Shown here piece after piece: positions 5,012 to 8,228 of a stretch of DNA of 8,228 nucleotides (positions are counted from its first letter, which is position 1; every line of letters starts with the position of its first letter). Below the pieces are notes generated by a model. That model was not told the origin of the DNA. It searched no databases and saw only the letters and a program-made list of their open reading frames with translations. The stretch is from the NCBI GenBank assembly GCA_017860075.1, contig JAFNAH010000041.1, positions 1 through 8,228 of the forward strand, read 5' to 3'. The stretch is from Acidobacteriota bacterium. Lineage in GTDB: Bacteria > Acidobacteriota > UBA6911. A program made the position numbers and the translations under genes.

Positions 5012-5986
5012 TTGAACCAGCACGAAATCTACGAAATGGTGAGGGAAGGACTCGAGTGCGTCGAGGAGGAGCTCACGCGTCATTCGAGATCCGACATCCA
5101 GCTCGTGGACCGCATCGGGCAATACCTCTGTGGCGGTGGCGGCAAGAGGGTGCGCCCGGCGATACTGCTCCTGAGTTCCAGGCTCTGTGGTTACAACGGA
5201 CCGGCTTCTTACCGGCTGGGGGCGGTGGTAGAACTTATCCATGCCGCCACGCTTGTCCACGACGACATCATTGATGATGCGAAGGTACGACGCGGCAGGG
5301 CTTCGGTAAACGCACAATGGGGTAATGAAATCACCGTCCTGATGGGTGATTGGCTCTACATGACGTCGTTTTACCTGGCCCTCGAACACCGGCGCTTCGA
5401 AATCCTCGACATCCTTACGGATGCCACCCGGAAGATGGTCGAGGGCGAACTGATGCAGCTCAGCCTGAATGGCAGCCCGGACATCACCGAAGGCCAGCAC
5501 CTGGACATATCAAAGCGGAAGACAGCCTACCTCTTTTCTGCGTGCTCTCAGATCGGGGCGATCCTGGGCTCTGCAGGGGGCGAGAAGCAGGAGTTGTTGC
5601 GCCAGTACGGGCTGAATATCGGTGTGGCGTTCCAGCTTGTGGATGATGTGCTGGATTTCACCGCCGATGAGACGACGATCGGCAAGCCCGTCGGAAGCGA
5701 CCTGCGCGGAGGCAAGCTCACCCTGCCGCTGATCTACCTTCTCCGCGACGGCCGATCAGAGCATCGCGAACTGGTGCGCCAGGTGTTGGGTGAGAACGGA
5801 TCGGGTGGCGAGCACGTGGAGGCCGTCATCCGTCTAGTCCGCGAGACCGGTGCAGCAGACCGGGTTCTTGCCAAGGCCCACGACTACGCGACGGAGGCGA
5901 GGTCGTTTCTCGCCGGATTCCCCGACTGCCCGGCCCGCGAAGCGCTTATGGCAATACCGGACTTACTGGTCCAGAGAAACCGCTAG
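5012..5986 (+). CDS. Long-chain trans-polyprenyl diphosphate synthase (IspB/HepT-like)
   Basis: The enzyme extends allylic diphosphates with isopentenyl diphosphate to make long all-trans chains, which usually become the side chain of menaquinone or ubiquinone. At 324 residues it has the normal family length. Visible motifs are GGGGKRVRP (41-49), the first Asp-rich motif DDIIDD (84-89) followed by RRGRASVN (93-100), EGELMQL (144-150), and the second Asp-rich motif DDVLDF (211-216) followed by KPVGSDLRGGKLTLPL (225-240). The Asp pairs bind the magnesium ions that hold the diphosphates. The residue five before the first motif is Ala79, small rather than aromatic, which in this family goes with long products; the exact chain length cannot be read. 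The start is TTG at 5012, with AAGGGG ending 4 bases upstream and an in-frame stop at 5000. The next in-frame ATG (5036) would remove eight residues. Its stop overlaps that of the convergent PBP gene. Confidence 0.95.
   Translation: MNQHEIYEMVREGLECVEEELTRHSRSDIQLVDRIGQYLCGGGGKRVRPAILLLSSRLCGYNGPASYRLGAVVELIHAATLVHDDIIDDAKVRRGRASVNAQWGNEITVLMGDWLYMTSFYLALEHRRFEILDILTDATRKMVEGELMQLSLNGSPDITEGQHLDISKRKTAYLFSACSQIGAILGSAGGEKQELLRQYGLNIGVAFQLVDDVLDFTADETTIGKPVGSDLRGGKLTLPLIYLLRDGRSEHRELVRQVLGENGSGGEHVEAVIRLVRETGAADRVLAKAHDYATEARSFLAGFPDCPAREALMAIPDLLVQRNR
5983..5986. other. Shared CTAG: overlapping stop codons of convergent genes
   Basis: The TAG ending the polyprenyl synthase gene (5984-5986, plus strand) and the TAG ending the PBP gene (5983-5985, minus strand) overlap within one palindromic CTAG. 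No room is left for an intergenic terminator, so any termination signal for either gene must lie inside the other's coding sequence or be factor-dependent. Confidence 0.95.
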
Positions 5987-8228
5987 GGCTTCCTGGGGGG
6001 CGATACCGGAGGTAGATCTTCGATGAAGAGCTTCTTCTGGTCCGAGTAAGGCACGAAGTCCTGAGTCTCCGGCGGGCCCTCCTGCGGAATTTCGACGGTC
6101 GGGAAGTTTTCGATCGGCTTGTCCTTGAGCACCTCCCGCATGTAGTTTATCCAGATGGGCAAGGCAACCGCTGCCCCCGCCTCCTTGTTTCCAAGTGAGA
6201 CCTTCGCATCAAAGCCCACCCAGACGGCCGCGGTGAGAGACGGCGTGAATCCGACAAACCATGCGTCGGTAAAGTCGTTGGTTGTCCCGGTCTTGCCGCC
6301 TATCGGGCGCGCCAGCGATTTTGCAGCCTGCGCAGTTCCTTCTGCGACCACGCCCTGAAGGAGTCTCAGCATCTGCTCGGCGACAGGCGGCTCAAGGACC
6401 GTCTCCATCTGCGGAACGTTCTCCTGCTTCCTGACCTTGCTGTAATCTTCGATCCGCCTGATGAAATACGGTTTCGCCCTCAGCCCGAGGTTGGGGAAGA
6501 CAGTAAAAGCCGACGCCATCTCGAGCGGAGTCGCCTCGCAGGCCCCCAGGGCCAGAGGCAGATACGGATCCAGGGGACCTCCAAGCCCGAACCTCCGAGC
6601 CATGACAACGACGTCTGTTATACCGATCGTCGATGCAACCCTGACAGTGGGTATGTTCCTGGATTCTATCAGCGCCTGGCGCAACGTAATGCGTCCTTTG
6701 AATTTGCCGTCGTAATTCGACGGCGCCCAGACCCGGCCGAGGCCATCGGTGAAGCTGATCGGCTCGTCCAGGACCGGGGACAGGGGATCCAGTCCTTTCT
6801 CGAGGGCCGCAGCATACACAAAAGGTTTGAATGTCGACCCTACCTGCCTGAGCGCCTGGGTCGCCCGGTTGAACTCGCTGGATTCGAAGTCCTTGCCTCC
6901 CACCATGGCCTTGACTTCGCCCGTTGCGTTTTCGAGGGCGACGATCGCGCCCTGGGCTTTGGGCATCTGCTCGAGCGCGAGCGTCAACGTCCGGGTGCTC
7001 TCGTCGATGTCCAGGATTCGGAAATACGCGAGATCTCCAGGCTTCAGGAGCGCCCCGGGCGACGTGGCCTTCGTCCAGGCAACGTCCCTGGGGAGGAGCC
7101 TGGCCTGATACTTGCCGATCCGAACTGCAGCCTCCCGTTCCCCGGAGCTCTCCACCAGGCCCATAGCGAGATCGCCCGCACGGAGCGGAGCCCGCCAGTC
7201 CGGACGGTTGTAAGTGGAAAGGTTGACTGAGGGCGTCTTCAGAACGTTATCTTCGGGGCCGCGCCAGCCGTGCCTCTTGTCGTACTTCATCAGCCCTTCC
7301 AGCAGGACGCGGTTGGCGGCCGCTTGCATCTCGGTGTTCAGCGTGGTGTAGACGCGCAGGCCCCTGCGCCAGATCTCATCGGTCGAGTAGCGGTCGGCCA
7401 GGGATTGTCGGACCCATTCCACGAAGTAGGGGGCGATCACCGCATCGTGCGCCTTCGGCTTCAGGACCATCGGCCGGGCTTTCGCCTCGGCAGCCATCCG
7501 CGCCGGGAGCATTCTTTCCGCAGCCATGCGATCCAGGATATAGTTGCGGCGTGCCGTCGCAGCTTCGGGATGCAGCCTGGGAGAGTAGAGCCCCGGATTT
7601 CGCGGCAATCCTGCAATCGTCGCGCATTCCTCCAGCGTCAGGTCCTTCAGCTGCTTGCCGAAATAGGTATCTGCCGCCGCGGCCACCCCGTACGCGCCGT
7701 GACCCATGTAGTGCTGGTTGCAGTAGAGCGTCAGGATCTGCTGCTTGGTATAGCGTTTCTCGATCTTGCGTGCTATGAGCAGCTCCTTGATCTTTCGGTC
7801 GTAGGTCTTCTCGTAGGTCCCGAGCAGCATCCGGGAGAGCTGCATGGTGATCGTGCTGAACCCTTCGGCCTTCCTCATGGAGACAAGGTTCTTGTATGCG
7901 GCGCGAAGGACCGAGAAGTAGTTCACCCCCGAGTGATGATAGAACTGGTCGTCCTCCGCGGCGATTATGGCGAGTTGCATGTAGCGGGGGATCTCGTCGA
8001 AATTGACGATGATGCGCCTTTCGACGGCGAACTCGCCGATCACGCTGCCATCATCGGCGAAGACCTCGGTGATGACATCCGGCCGGTAGTCCTCCAGGCT
8101 CTGAATTCTCGGCAGATTGTACTCGTAGCCCAGCAGCGTGCCGAAAAGCGCGGCTGCAGTTACGGTCAGGAGGATGAGGAGTGCGTATATTGCCAGGAGC
8201 CAGCGCGGAGTCCTGGCTCGCCGTCGCG
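5983..8228 (-). CDS. mrcA: Class A penicillin-binding protein, PBP1A type (5' end beyond window)
   Basis: This bifunctional membrane enzyme polymerises lipid II into glycan strands and cross-links the stem peptides on the outer face of the inner membrane. Counting from the first whole codon at the right edge, 747 residues are visible. A basic segment (RRRAR) is followed by one membrane helix (about 9-33), a signal anchor. The family 51 transglycosylase domain has AAEDDQFYHHSG with catalytic Glu91, GFSTITMQ (122-129), and RKIKE with the second Glu at 148. An OB-like insert spans about 320-420. The transpeptidase domain has STFK (464-467, nucleophile Ser464), SRN (522-524) and KTG (645-647), so both activities look intact. 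The tail is Pro-rich. An in-frame GTG at 8043 is not the start, because the membrane helix and the FADDGS segment lie upstream of it. The symbol follows the E. coli PBP1A gene; ponA is an equivalent name. Confidence 0.96.
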   Translation of the reverse strand, partial: RRRARTPRWLLAIYALLILLTVTAAALFGTLLGYEYNLPRIQSLEDYRPDVITEVFADDGSVIGEFAVERRIIVNFDEIPRYMQLAIIAAEDDQFYHHSGVNYFSVLRAAYKNLVSMRKAEGFSTITMQLSRMLLGTYEKTYDRKIKELLIARKIEKRYTKQQILTLYCNQHYMGHGAYGVAAAADTYFGKQLKDLTLEECATIAGLPRNPGLYSPRLHPEAATARRNYILDRMAAERMLPARMAAEAKARPMVLKPKAHDAVIAPYFVEWVRQSLADRYSTDEIWRRGLRVYTTLNTEMQAAANRVLLEGLMKYDKRHGWRGPEDNVLKTPSVNLSTYNRPDWRAPLRAGDLAMGLVESSGEREAAVRIGKYQARLLPRDVAWTKATSPGALLKPGDLAYFRILDIDESTRTLTLALEQMPKAQGAIVALENATGEVKAMVGGKDFESSEFNRATQALRQVGSTFKPFVYAAALEKGLDPLSPVLDEPISFTDGLGRVWAPSNYDGKFKGRITLRQALIESRNIPTVRVASTIGITDVVVMARRFGLGGPLDPYLPLALGACEATPLEMASAFTVFPNLGLRAKPYFIRRIEDYSKVRKQENVPQMETVLEPPVAEQMLRLLQGVVAEGTAQAAKSLARPIGGKTGTTNDFTDAWFVGFTPSLTAAVWVGFDAKVSLGNKEAGAAVALPIWINYMREVLKDKPIENFPTVEIPQEGPPETQDFVPYSDQKKLFIEDLPPVSPPRKP

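Noticed and set aside
4951..5274. 107-codon open frame starting in the tatD-polyprenyl synthase gap
   Set aside because: Most of it overlaps the certain polyprenyl synthase gene in another frame, and its translation is Arg/Gly/Pro-rich with no domain.
8041..8043. GTG as start of the PBP gene
   Set aside because: The frame stays open to the window edge and encodes a basic segment, a membrane helix and the conserved FADDGS region upstream, so the true start is outside the window.

Overview
The window is a GC-rich stretch of ordinary bacterial chromosome, densely packed with six recognisable genes and the probable first codons of a seventh. I see no mobile element, CRISPR array, rRNA or tRNA gene, and no sign of recent transfer. 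Nothing here makes a convincing new biological system; the points worth a second look are in gene organisation and regulation. The long ArgRS with a degenerate KMSKS loop, the free-standing MetRS C-terminal domain and a full-length LarC suggest an Acidobacteriota-like or related diderm lineage. This is a low-confidence inference from protein character alone.

Layout. On the minus strand at the left lies argS (arginyl-tRNA synthetase), which may be followed almost immediately by another gene running off the left edge. A 303-base divergent intergenic region (2005-2307) carries good sigma70-type promoter matches facing both ways. From there a plus-strand cluster runs larC (nickel-pincer cofactor synthesis), a short protein equal to the C-terminal tRNA-binding domain of methionyl-tRNA synthetase, tatD (metal-dependent hydrolase) and a long-chain trans-polyprenyl diphosphate synthase. 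The last gene meets, tail to tail, a large class A penicillin-binding protein (PBP1A type) on the minus strand. Their stop codons share the palindrome CTAG, and the 5' end of the PBP gene lies beyond the right edge.

How the genes relate. They serve separate housekeeping jobs: tRNA charging (argS and the MetRS domain), a nickel cofactor (larC), a TatD-type hydrolase, isoprenoid chains probably for the quinone side chain, and peptidoglycan assembly. A metG gene is commonly found just before tatD in bacteria. Here only the MetRS tRNA-binding domain occupies that position, so the catalytic subunit should be encoded elsewhere. Gaps between the plus-strand genes are short (137, 49 and 70 bases), two contain hairpins placed just upstream of ribosome binding sites, and three of the four genes start with GTG or TTG.
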